Source of the DNA: Pseudomonas botevensis
GTDB taxonomy: Bacteria > Pseudomonadota > Gammaproteobacteria > Pseudomonadales > Pseudomonadaceae
Length of the DNA: 64,000 nucleotides
Assembly: GCF_019145475.1 (NCBI RefSeq)
Contig: NZ_JAHTKI010000008.1
Location: forward strand, 148,621-212,620
Reading direction: 5' to 3'
In this document: piece by piece, positions 8,481 to 16,150 of the stretch
Layout: every line of letters starts with the position of its first letter
Position numbering within the stretch: position 1 is the first letter of the stretch
Translations under genes and position numbers: made by a program
Notes under the pieces: generated by a model
What the model was told of the DNA's origin: nothing
Database searches by the model: none
The model's input: only the letters and a program-made list of their open reading frames with translations

Positions 8481-8567
8481 CCAATGCATGTTCCTGATGA
8501 AAAAACGGAATTTAAATCTGCTCGACGAATGACCTAGAGTCCAGCAAAACCTTGCTGGAGAACGATC

Positions 8568-9053
8568 ATGAGTACCTTGCATTGGACTGGTCTGTTGTTG
8601 CTGGCGGCGTTGGCCGGCGCGGTGGTGCCGTTTCAGAGTGCGATCAACGCCAACCTGGCTCGCAGCGTAGGGCATCCGCTGTGGGCGACGTTCGCCTCGC
8701 TGGTGATGAGTGTGCTGGTGTTGCTGCCGGTGATGGTCGCGTTACGTCTGCCATTGCCCTCCCTGGCGATGATGGCCAAGGCACCCTTGTGGATGTGGAC
8801 CGGTGGCGCGTTCGGCGTGTGTTTCGTGGCGCTGGCCGTGGTGCTGCTGCCGAAGCTGGGGGCTTCGGGTTTTGTGGCATTGGCGTTGGCCGGGCAAGTG
8901 CTGACGTCGATAGTGCTGGACCACTTCGGCTTGTTCGGGCTGGTGGAGAAACAACTGACGTTGCCTCGGGTGTTCGGGGCTGTGCTGCTGATTGCCGGGG
9001 TGATGTTGATTCAGTTTGGCAATTCCGGGGCGAGAGCCTTGTCAGCGCAATGA
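8568..9053 (+). CDS. YdcZ-type DMT-superfamily membrane protein
   Basis: 161 residues of the YdcZ/DUF606 branch of the drug/metabolite transporter superfamily. There are five hydrophobic segments. The first carries GAVVPFQSAINANLARSVGHP, a family signature around residues 17-36. These half-size (single repeat) transporters act as dimers or as paired genes; here only one gene is present. It is divergent from a LysR regulator that probably controls it. A strong hairpin terminator follows. Substrate unknown. Confidence 0.82.
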   Translation: MSTLHWTGLLLLAALAGAVVPFQSAINANLARSVGHPLWATFASLVMSVLVLLPVMVALRLPLPSLAMMAKAPLWMWTGGAFGVCFVALAVVLLPKLGASGFVALALAGQVLTSIVLDHFGLFGLVEKQLTLPRVFGAVLLIAGVMLIQFGNSGARALSAQ

Positions 9054-9058
9054 AAGGC

Positions 9059-9113
9059 AAAAAGATCACAGCCAGCGACAACTACACGGAGCTGTCGCCG
9101 GCTGCGATCTTTT
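9059..9113. terminator. Bidirectional terminator
   Basis: Long inverted repeat AAAAGATC..CAGCC..GCGACA / TGTCGC..GGCTG..GATCTTTT with a loop of about 12 bases and one mismatch. It is flanked by A and T runs and lies between convergent genes ending at 9053 and 9121. Confidence 0.8.
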
Positions 9114-9120
9114 CAATGGT

Positions 9121-10452
9121 TCAACCCTTGTCGAGCGTGCGCAGTTTCTGCGGCACCCCCCACAGCAGCAACGCCGCCGCAATCAGCGCCGCCACGCCGA
9201 TGACATACAGCGCTGGCGTGGTACTGCCGGTCAGGTCCTTGATCCGGCCCACCATCACCGGGCTGACGATCCCGCCGAACTGGCCCAGGGTGTTGATGAC
9301 CGCGATCCCGCCCGCCGCGCCGGCGCCCGCTCCGGCCAGCAATTTCGGTGGCAGGGTCCAGAAGCTCGGGATCGAAGCGATGATGCCGGCGCCGAGCAGG
9401 CCAAGGGCGACGATCAGGAACGTGGTGTGGCTGGCGAAGATCCCGGCGCTGAAGAAACCGATGGCGCCGACGACCACCAGCCCGGCGACAAACTTGCGCC
9501 GCTCGCCGGTAGCGTCGGACAACCGACCGATCACCACCATGCTGATGGCACCACAGATGTACGGGATCGAAGTCAGCAAACCGATCATCACCGGGCTCTC
9601 GGTGCCGGCGCTGCGGATCAGCTGCGGCGCCCAGAAGTTGAGGCCATAGGACGCCACCTGGATCAGGAAGTAGATCAGCCCCAGAGTCAGGAATCCCGGG
9701 ATTTTCAGCGCCGCCAGCAACGAGCCGCCGCTCTTGTGGGGTTCGTGATGGGCGATGCGGCTGGACAGCAGTTTTTTCTCGTCCGGGGTCAGCCAGTGGG
9801 CGTCCTCAATCCGATCCTTGAGCAGGGTCAGCACCAGGAAACCGAGGCCGACACACGGCACGCCACCCAGCAGGAACAGCCAGTGCCAGCCACGCATTTG
9901 CAGCACGCCGTCGAGGTGTTCCAGCACCAGCCCGGAGAACGGCGCGCCGACCAGCCCGGCAAACGCCGAAGCGAGGAACAGCATCGAAGTGATGCGCCCA
10001 CGGAAGTGCTGCGGAAACCACAGCGTCAGGTAATACAGCACGCCGGGGGCAAAACCGGCCTCCATCGCGCCGATGAGAAAACGCAGCACGTAGAACTGCC
10101 ATTCAGTGTTGACGAACACCATCAGCGCGGTCGCCACGCCCCAGGACATCATGATCCGGGCGATCCAGCGCCGGGCGCCGACCTTGTACAGCATCATGTT
10201 GCTCGGCACTTCGAACAACACGTAACCGACCACGAACAGCCCCGCGCCAAGGCCGTAGGCGGTGTCACTCAGGCTCAGATCAGCCTGCAACTGGAACTTG
10301 GCAAAGCTGATGTTGATGCGGTCGAAAAACGCGAACAGGTAGCAGACCATGATCAACGGCATCAGGCGCCAGGCGACTTTGCTGACCAGGGCTTTTTCGG
10401 CGTCGAGATCGACGGACGGGCTCACGCCCGCCTCCATTACATTGAGGCTCAT
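9121..10452 (-). CDS. MFS transporter, anion:cation symporter type
   Basis: 443 residues with twelve hydrophobic segments. It has the N-terminal YLFAFFDRINISFAK motif typical of the anion:cation symporter branch of the major facilitator superfamily (tartrate, phthalate and hydroxy-acid importers). It is the last gene of a same-strand group with an HMG-CoA-lyase-like enzyme and a CaiB-type CoA transferase, 85 bases upstream. It is therefore likely to import the organic acid that those enzymes activate and cleave. The exact substrate cannot be told from sequence. Confidence 0.85.
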   Translation of the reverse strand: MSLNVMEAGVSPSVDLDAEKALVSKVAWRLMPLIMVCYLFAFFDRINISFAKFQLQADLSLSDTAYGLGAGLFVVGYVLFEVPSNMMLYKVGARRWIARIMMSWGVATALMVFVNTEWQFYVLRFLIGAMEAGFAPGVLYYLTLWFPQHFRGRITSMLFLASAFAGLVGAPFSGLVLEHLDGVLQMRGWHWLFLLGGVPCVGLGFLVLTLLKDRIEDAHWLTPDEKKLLSSRIAHHEPHKSGGSLLAALKIPGFLTLGLIYFLIQVASYGLNFWAPQLIRSAGTESPVMIGLLTSIPYICGAISMVVIGRLSDATGERRKFVAGLVVVGAIGFFSAGIFASHTTFLIVALGLLGAGIIASIPSFWTLPPKLLAGAGAGAAGGIAVINTLGQFGGIVSPVMVGRIKDLTGSTTPALYVIGVAALIAAALLLWGVPQKLRTLDKG

Positions 10453-10537
10453 AGCGTTTTCTCCAGGCGGACTGCCAGGGGCGTCCGATTGTTTTTGTTG
10501 TCTGGTGGTGGAGCAGGTTTTCCGTGGCGGCCAGGCC

Positions 10538-11464
10538 TCAGCCAGGGATCGGGTGCAGATCGCAATTGCGCCCGGCCTTCGCCAGTTGTCCGGGGACCTC
10601 GTGCCCCAGCAGTGCCGGCAACCCTCGGGACAGTTTCAGCAGCAGCGGTAGATCGATGCCGGTGTGGATGCCGACTTCATCGCAGAGGTTCACCAGGTCT
10701 TCGGTGCAGATATTTCCCGATGCGCCCGGTGCAAACGGGCAACCACCGAGGCCGCCGAGCGCCGCGTCGAAACGCCGGGCGCCCGCCTCGTAGGCCGCCA
10801 GCACGTTGCACAACCCCAGGCCACGGGTGTTGTGAAAGTGCAGGGTCAGGTCAGCCGGCGAGACACGCTGCAACACCCGTCGTACCAGCCGATCGACCTG
10901 TCGCGGATTGGCCATGCCGGTGGTGTCGGCCAGGGTGATCCCCGGAATGCCAAGTTGCTGATAGGCATCGACGATTTGCAGCACCCGATCCTCGTCGATC
11001 CAGCCTTCGAACGGACAACCAAACGTCGTGGCGATGCTGCCGTTGAGCCGCACACCGGTGCCGCGGGTGAACTCGACGATTTGCGCGAACGCCGAAAGCG
11101 AGGCTTCGCAGCTCATGCGCATGTTCGCCAGGTTGTGGCTCTGGCTGGCGGACATCACCAGGTTCAGCTCATCCGCCTCGGCCTCCAGCGCGCGCTGCGC
11201 GCCCTTGAGGTTGGGAATCAACGCCACGTAAATCAGCCCCGGTTGCCGCTGAATACCGGTGAACACCTGCTCGCCGTCGCGCAGCGCCGGAATGGCTTTG
11301 GGCGAGACGAACGAGCCAGCCTCGATGCGGCTGAATCCGGCCAGCGACAGTTGATCGATGAGGGCGATCTTGTCTTCGGTCTCGACCCAGGTCGGTTCGA
11401 TTTGCAAGCCGTCCCGGGGGGAGACTTCCTGGACGATCAAGGCTTGCGAGTAATCGGTGATCAT
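10538..11464 (-). CDS. Hydroxymethylglutaryl-CoA lyase family enzyme
   Basis: 308 residues of the DRE-TIM metallolyase family, which cleaves 3-hydroxy-3-methylglutaryl-CoA to acetoacetate and acetyl-CoA. It has the N-terminal EVSPRDGLQ motif (R17, D18), the metal-binding pair H209/H211 in LHFHNTRG, and the family signature GGLGGCPFAPGASGN at 237-251 with catalytic Cys242. It overlaps the upstream CoA transferase gene by 4 bases (ATGA), so the two are translationally coupled. This pairing, not the liu genes of leucine breakdown, is the context. The real substrate may be free HMG or a related acid such as citramalate, activated first by the CoA transferase. Confidence 0.85.
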   Translation of the reverse strand: MITDYSQALIVQEVSPRDGLQIEPTWVETEDKIALIDQLSLAGFSRIEAGSFVSPKAIPALRDGEQVFTGIQRQPGLIYVALIPNLKGAQRALEAEADELNLVMSASQSHNLANMRMSCEASLSAFAQIVEFTRGTGVRLNGSIATTFGCPFEGWIDEDRVLQIVDAYQQLGIPGITLADTTGMANPRQVDRLVRRVLQRVSPADLTLHFHNTRGLGLCNVLAAYEAGARRFDAALGGLGGCPFAPGASGNICTEDLVNLCDEVGIHTGIDLPLLLKLSRGLPALLGHEVPGQLAKAGRNCDLHPIPG

Positions 11465-12654
11465 TGCACCACTCCCTGGGTTTTCAGACGTTGAATGTCC
11501 GACGCAGTCAGGCCGAGGTCGCCGAGGATGCCATCGGTGTGTTGGCCCAGTCCGGGTCCCGACCAGTTAACGCCGCCGGGGGTTTCTGAAAGTTTGGGCA
11601 CGATGCCCGGCATTTTTACTGTCGCCCCGTCCGGCAGTGCGGCGTCGAGCAGCATGCCGCGTGCCTGATAGTGCGGATCGGCGACGATGTCGGCCACCGA
11701 GTAGATCCGCCCGGCCGGCACTTCGGCGGCCTCCAGCGCGGCGAGTACATCATCGATCGGCAGGCTGCTGGTCCAGTGGGTGATGGCGGCATCGAGCAGA
11801 CCACTCTTGGCCGCGCGGCCATCGTTGTGGGCGAATTCTTCGGCTTCGGCCAGATCGTTGCGGCCAATCACTTGCATCAGGCGCTTGTAGATCGGGTCGC
11901 TGTTACCGGCGATCACCACATAGGCGCCGTCCGCCGTGAGGTAGGTGTTGGAGGGGGCGATGCCCGGCAGTGCGCCGCCGCTGCGTTCACGGACATGCCC
12001 GAGCATGTCGTATTCCGGCACCAGGCTTTCCATGACGTTGAACACGCTTTCGGCCAGCGACACATCGACGATCTGACCACCGCCCTGCCCGGTCTTGACC
12101 CGCAGCAGCGACATCAGCGCGCCGATCACCGCATGCAGCGAGGCCAGCGAATCACCGAGACTCACCCCGACCCGCGCCGGTGGCGAACCGGGAGTGCCGG
12201 TGGTGTAGCGAATGCCGCCCATGGCCTCGCCGATGGCGCCGAAACCGGGGCGGTCGCGGTAGGGGCCGGTCTGGCCGTAGCCGGAGATGCGCACGAGGGT
12301 CAGGTCGGGATTCAGCGCGTGTAACACCTCCCAGCCGAGGCCGAGTTTTTCCAGGGCGCCGGGGCGCAGGTTCTCGATGATCACGTCGGCATCGCGCGCC
12401 AGTTGCTTGACCAGTTCGATGCCTTCGGCGGACTTGAGATTCAGTGCCAGGGATTTCTTGTTACGCGATTGCAAGTACCACCACAGCGACGTTCCTTCGT
12501 GCAGCTTGCGCCATTTGCGCAGCGGGTCGCCCTGACCCATGGCTTCGATCTTGATCACCTCGGCGCCGAATTCGGCGAGCATGCGCGCGGCAAACGGCGC
12601 GGCAATCAGGGTGCCGATCTCGATCACTTTGATCGCACTCAAGGGGGCAGTCAT
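11461..12654 (-). CDS. CaiB/BaiF-family (class III) CoA transferase
   Basis: 397 residues matching class III CoA transferases, which move CoA from a donor such as succinyl-CoA onto a carboxylic acid through an aspartyl intermediate. Recognisable parts are the N-terminal VIEIGTLIAAPFAARMLAEFGAEVIKIE, the block VIIENLRPGALEKLGLG near residue 95, and TGQGGGQIVDVSLAES near residue 190. It overlaps the lyase gene by 4 bases and likely supplies its acyl-CoA substrate. A human counterpart of such a pair is the glutarate/HMG CoA transferase SUGCT with HMG-CoA lyase, which supports hydroxymethylglutarate as a candidate. A LysR gene lies upstream. Confidence 0.85.
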   Translation of the reverse strand: MTAPLSAIKVIEIGTLIAAPFAARMLAEFGAEVIKIEAMGQGDPLRKWRKLHEGTSLWWYLQSRNKKSLALNLKSAEGIELVKQLARDADVIIENLRPGALEKLGLGWEVLHALNPDLTLVRISGYGQTGPYRDRPGFGAIGEAMGGIRYTTGTPGSPPARVGVSLGDSLASLHAVIGALMSLLRVKTGQGGGQIVDVSLAESVFNVMESLVPEYDMLGHVRERSGGALPGIAPSNTYLTADGAYVVIAGNSDPIYKRLMQVIGRNDLAEAEEFAHNDGRAAKSGLLDAAITHWTSSLPIDDVLAALEAAEVPAGRIYSVADIVADPHYQARGMLLDAALPDGATVKMPGIVPKLSETPGGVNWSGPGLGQHTDGILGDLGLTASDIQRLKTQGVVQ

Positions 12655-12733
12655 TGCAGCGTACCTCTTGTTCTTGGAATTGCTGCCAAGGCTAGAGGAG
12701 CGTCAGCGAAGCAATCCAACCTTCACTCGGCAA

Positions 12734-12760
12734 CGGGCGTTCGCGAAATGCGAACGCCCG
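12734..12760. repeat. Perfect 11-bp inverted repeat
   Basis: CGGGCGTTCGC and GCGAACGCCCG separated by GAAAT. It lies 80 bases upstream of the CoA transferase start and downstream of the LysR gene. No T-run follows on either strand. It may be a weak terminator for the LysR gene or an operator. Confidence 0.5.
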
Positions 12761-12788
12761 CCGGAGATGCGCAGAACAGACGGTCGCC

Positions 12789-12813
12789 TTCGTGGGCAAG
12801 CTCATTCCCACAC
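12789..12813. repeat. Partial REP-like element
   Basis: TTCGTGGGCAAGCTCATTCCCACAC resembles half of the Pseudomonas REP unit (TTCGCGGGCAAGCCCGCTCCCAC) with three or four changes. It lies just after the LysR stop codon. Confidence 0.5.
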
Positions 12814-12839
12814 GGTTCGCGGCGAACACAGAACGGCCC

Positions 12840-13748
12840 TCAATCCTGCCCGCGCAAATGCTCGAACAACACCCGGCTCACCGGCGATAACCCGGCCTCG
12901 TCGCGCACCACCATGATCAACGCACGATCCGACCAGTCATCGGTCAACGGCACCGCCGTCAGCCCCAGCGCACGGCCGAACAATTCATAGGCCCGTTGCG
13001 GCAGGATGCCGATGCCCATGTTGGCCTGGACCATCCGGCACACCGCGTCGAAACCCGGCACATGGATGCGGATGCGCAGGACTTTGCCGGCCTGGCGCGC
13101 GGCGGCGTGGGTGCGCATGTTGATCGAACTGGCGGCGTGCAGGCCGACGTAATCGCTGTCGAGGGTTTCGCTGAAGGCCAGCGACTCGCGCAGGGCCAAC
13201 GGGTGTTCCGGCAACATCACCACCACCAGTTTGTCCTGGCGATAGAGCACGCTGTGCAGGCCCTTGATGTCGCTGTCGCTGGAGCAGATACCGAAGTCCG
13301 CGACGCCATCGAGCACACCCTTGATGACCCCGTCACTGGGCCGTTCTTCAAGGTCGGTCTTGACCTGCGGATGACGGGCGGAGAAGTCGCGCAGGTCTTC
13401 GGGGAGAAACTGAATGATCGCCGACAGGTTCGCCAGCATCCGCACGTAACCGCGCACGCCGTGGCTGTGTTCGCCCAGTTCCAGGCCCATTTTCTCGACG
13501 TTGAACAGCATCTGCCGGGCATGGTGCAACAGGGTTTCGCCGGCCGGCGTCAGAGTCATGCCCTTGGCCTGACGCATGAACAGGCTGATGCCCAGCGCCT
13601 CTTCCAGCTCCATCAGGCGTTTGCTGGCCGCCGACACCGCGATGGCCTCGCGGGCGGCCGCGCGGGTCAGCGTGCCCTCTTCGTGGACGGCGACGAACAG
13701 TTGCAGGGTAATCAGGTCGAGGCGGCGGATCAGGCTTCTTTGCAGCAT
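12840..13748 (-). CDS. LysR-family transcriptional regulator
   Basis: 302 residues. The N-terminal helix-turn-helix (RRLDLITLQLFVAVHEEGTL, then AAREAIAVSAASKRLMELEE) and the C-terminal effector domain (LHSVLYRQDKLVVVMLPEHPLA) are typical of the LysR family, in the subgroup with a YVGLHAASSINM segment. It lies on the same strand upstream of the CoA transferase, lyase and MFS genes and is likely their regulator. The iron alcohol dehydrogenase gene ends 68 bases upstream. Inducer unknown. Confidence 0.88.
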   Translation of the reverse strand: MLQRSLIRRLDLITLQLFVAVHEEGTLTRAAAREAIAVSAASKRLMELEEALGISLFMRQAKGMTLTPAGETLLHHARQMLFNVEKMGLELGEHSHGVRGYVRMLANLSAIIQFLPEDLRDFSARHPQVKTDLEERPSDGVIKGVLDGVADFGICSSDSDIKGLHSVLYRQDKLVVVMLPEHPLALRESLAFSETLDSDYVGLHAASSINMRTHAAARQAGKVLRIRIHVPGFDAVCRMVQANMGIGILPQRAYELFGRALGLTAVPLTDDWSDRALIMVVRDEAGLSPVSRVLFEHLRGQD

Positions 13749-13816
13749 GCAGGACTCGGCAATGGCAGCTCGGACGAACGCGCAGCATAAACCCGTTCAT
13801 CCAAACCCTGCCCGCT

Positions 13817-14965
13817 TCAAAACGCGCTGCGGAAAATCTCTTCGATCTGGCGCTGATCCGCCGCCCGTGGATTGGTCAGCCCGCAGGCGTCTTTCAGGGC
13901 GTTGGCGGCGAGCACCGGGATGTCGGTGAGCTTGGCGCCGAGGTCGCGCAGGCCGCCGGGAATATCGACGTCCCTGGCCAGGCAACGAATCGCGCCGATG
14001 GCCGCTTGCGCGCCCTCCTCCGCGCTGAAACCACGGATGTCGGCGCCCATCGCATGCGCCACATCGGTGAGCCGATCCGCACACACCAGCGCGTTGAACG
14101 TCTGCACATGGGGCAGCAACACCGCGTTGCAGACGCCGTGGGGCAAGTCGTAGAAACCGCCCAACTGGTGCGCCATCGCATGGACATACCCGAGGGACGC
14201 ATTGTTGAACGCCATGCCGGCGAGGAACTGCGCGTAGGCCATGTTTTCCCGCGCGGCGATGTCGTGACCGTCACGCACCGCCAGACGCAGGTTGTTGCTG
14301 ATCAGGGTCATCGCCTTCAATGCGCAGGCGTCGGTGATCGGATTGGCGGCGGTGGACACGTAGGCTTCGATGGCGTGGGTCAGTGCGTCCATGCCGGTCG
14401 CCGCTGTCAGACCTTTCGGCATCGCCACCATCAGCGCCGGGTCATTCACCGACAGCAGCGGCGTGACGTTGCGGTCGACGATGGCCATTTTCACATGGCG
14501 GCTCTCGTCGGTGATGATGCAAAAGCGAGTCATCTCGCTGGCGGTGCCGGCGGTGGTGTTGATCGCGATCAGCGGCAATTGCGCCTTGGCCGATCGATCG
14601 ACACCTTCGTAGTCGCGGATCTGCCCGCCGTTGGTCGCACACAGGGCAATGCCCTTGGCACAGTCGTGGGGCGAACCGCCGCCCAGGGACACCACAAAAT
14701 CGCAGCGATGCAGGCGCAGCATCTCCAGGCCGGCCTCGACATTGGCGATGCTCGGGTTCGGCTTGGCGCCGTCGAACACCACCGAGTCGATGTCCTGCAT
14801 CGCCAGTTTCTCGGCGATCAGGGTCGCCACGCCGGCCTTGGCCAGACCGGCGTCAGTGACGATCAGCGCCTTGCGAAATCCGTAGTTGCGAATCGCATCC
14901 ATGGCTTCGTCCAGGCAGCCGCTGCCCATGATGTTTACGGCGGGAATGAAAAAGGTGCTGCTCAT
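13817..14965 (-). CDS. Iron-containing alcohol dehydrogenase (YiaY/ErcA-like)
   Basis: 382 residues of the group III iron-dependent alcohol dehydrogenases, NAD(P)-linked enzymes that interconvert alcohols and aldehydes. The nucleotide-binding motif [12 protein letters not shown] is at 93-104. The four metal ligands expected by comparison with E. coli FucO are present: D193, H197, H262 and H276 (the last two 14 apart, as in FucO). Length is standard. It is divergent from the DUF4917 gene across 155 bases and precedes the LysR/CoA transferase block on the same strand, but a 68-base gap makes co-transcription uncertain. Substrate not determined. Confidence 0.87.
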   Translation of the reverse strand: MSSTFFIPAVNIMGSGCLDEAMDAIRNYGFRKALIVTDAGLAKAGVATLIAEKLAMQDIDSVVFDGAKPNPSIANVEAGLEMLRLHRCDFVVSLGGGSPHDCAKGIALCATNGGQIRDYEGVDRSAKAQLPLIAINTTAGTASEMTRFCIITDESRHVKMAIVDRNVTPLLSVNDPALMVAMPKGLTAATGMDALTHAIEAYVSTAANPITDACALKAMTLISNNLRLAVRDGHDIAARENMAYAQFLAGMAFNNASLGYVHAMAHQLGGFYDLPHGVCNAVLLPHVQTFNALVCADRLTDVAHAMGADIRGFSAEEGAQAAIGAIRCLARDVDIPGGLRDLGAKLTDIPVLAANALKDACGLTNPRAADQRQIEEIFRSAF

Positions 14966-15120
14966 GCGCGCGTCTCCTGACTGAGGCCGTTTCGACTACC
15001 GCGATCCGGCGGATGCACACAGCATCGACCGATCGGTCACGGCGGATGTTGATCTGGCTCAATGCCCGCTCGTGATAAAGTCGCCGCCCATCAGCCCCTT
15101 TGTTTTGAGACTTGCCGCGC

Positions 15121-16140
15121 ATGACCGATTTTCTGGATGTCGACGCCACACTTGAAGACTGGAGCGCCCTGCGCGCGGCCATCGCCTTCAGTGGCTTGCT
15201 GGTGGGCAACGGCGCCAGCCGTGCGGTGTGGGACGATTTCGGCTACGACTCGCTGTTCGAAAATGCCCGCACAGTGGAAGAGAAACCGCTGAGCCCGTCG
15301 GAACTGAGCGTGTTCGACGCGATGCAGACGCGCAGTTTCGAGCAGGTGCTCGGCGCGCTGAAAGTCACCAGCCGGGTCAACAAGGCACTGGCCGTCAGCT
15401 CGGCGGCACCGCGCAACCGTTACTACGCGATCAAGGAAGCGCTGATCAACACAGTGCATGCGGTACACATTCCGTGGCGGCTGATCGCAGCGTCGACCCT
15501 GGCGACGCTGAACGAAGAACTGGCGCGCTATCGCACGGTGTTCACCACCAATTACGACCTGCTCAATTACTGGGCCGTGCAACACAACGGCAACGCCGTC
15601 GACGATCTGTTCAACGGCCCGGATGCGAGTTTCGACCTGTGCGAAAGCGCCAGCGAAAAAACCCGTCTGCTGTACCTGCACGGCGGCCTGCATCTGGTGC
15701 GCAATCAGGACGGCACCGCGCGCAAGCTGACCTCCACCGAGGGCACGCTGCTGGGCAATTTCGCGATCAACAACACCCTCAAGACCCTCGACGACGTACC
15801 GCTGTTAGTCAACGAAGGGCCGAGCGCGGACAAACTCAAGACCATTCGCAGCTCGGACTACCTGTCGTTCTGCCACGACCAGCTACTGAGCCATGGCGAC
15901 AATCTGTGCATCTTCGGCCATGCCCTCGGTGAGCAGGACAGCCACATCGTCCGTGCCTTGCGCCTGGCGAAGCCGAAGGCCGTGGCGATCTCGATCTATC
16001 CACGCAGCGCAGCGTTCATTCAGCACCAGAAACGCTACTACACCAAGCTGTTCGACGGGACCGGGGTCGAGCTGCGGTTCTTTGATTCCAAGAGTCATGC
16101 GCTCGGTAGACCGATGTTATCAGTACCTGTCGAGAGCTAG
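15121..16140 (+). CDS. DUF4917 protein with SIR2-like fold motifs
   Basis: 339 residues. I recognise it as DUF4917, a family related to the SIR2-like NAD-binding fold. Visible sirtuin-like motifs are GNGAS (29-33) in place of GAGxS, FTTNYD (141-146) in place of TQNxD, LHGG (186-189) and FGHALGEQD (265-273). The expected catalytic pair, N144 and H187, is therefore kept. It has no zinc ribbon, unlike true deacetylase sirtuins. Its base composition is like the surrounding chromosome. It ends 10 bases from the end of the TIR gene on the opposite strand with no terminator between. A TTG codon three codons upstream is a possible alternative start. Actual NAD cleavage is untested. Confidence 0.7.
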   Translation: MTDFLDVDATLEDWSALRAAIAFSGLLVGNGASRAVWDDFGYDSLFENARTVEEKPLSPSELSVFDAMQTRSFEQVLGALKVTSRVNKALAVSSAAPRNRYYAIKEALINTVHAVHIPWRLIAASTLATLNEELARYRTVFTTNYDLLNYWAVQHNGNAVDDLFNGPDASFDLCESASEKTRLLYLHGGLHLVRNQDGTARKLTSTEGTLLGNFAINNTLKTLDDVPLLVNEGPSADKLKTIRSSDYLSFCHDQLLSHGDNLCIFGHALGEQDSHIVRALRLAKPKAVAISIYPRSAAFIQHQKRYYTKLFDGTGVELRFFDSKSHALGRPMLSVPVES

Positions 16141-16150
16141 GCTACGCGAG

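Noticed and set aside
9016..10938. A 640-residue frame antisense to the MFS and lyase genes
   Set aside because: Composition is typical of antisense GC-rich frames; both sense genes have clear family motifs.
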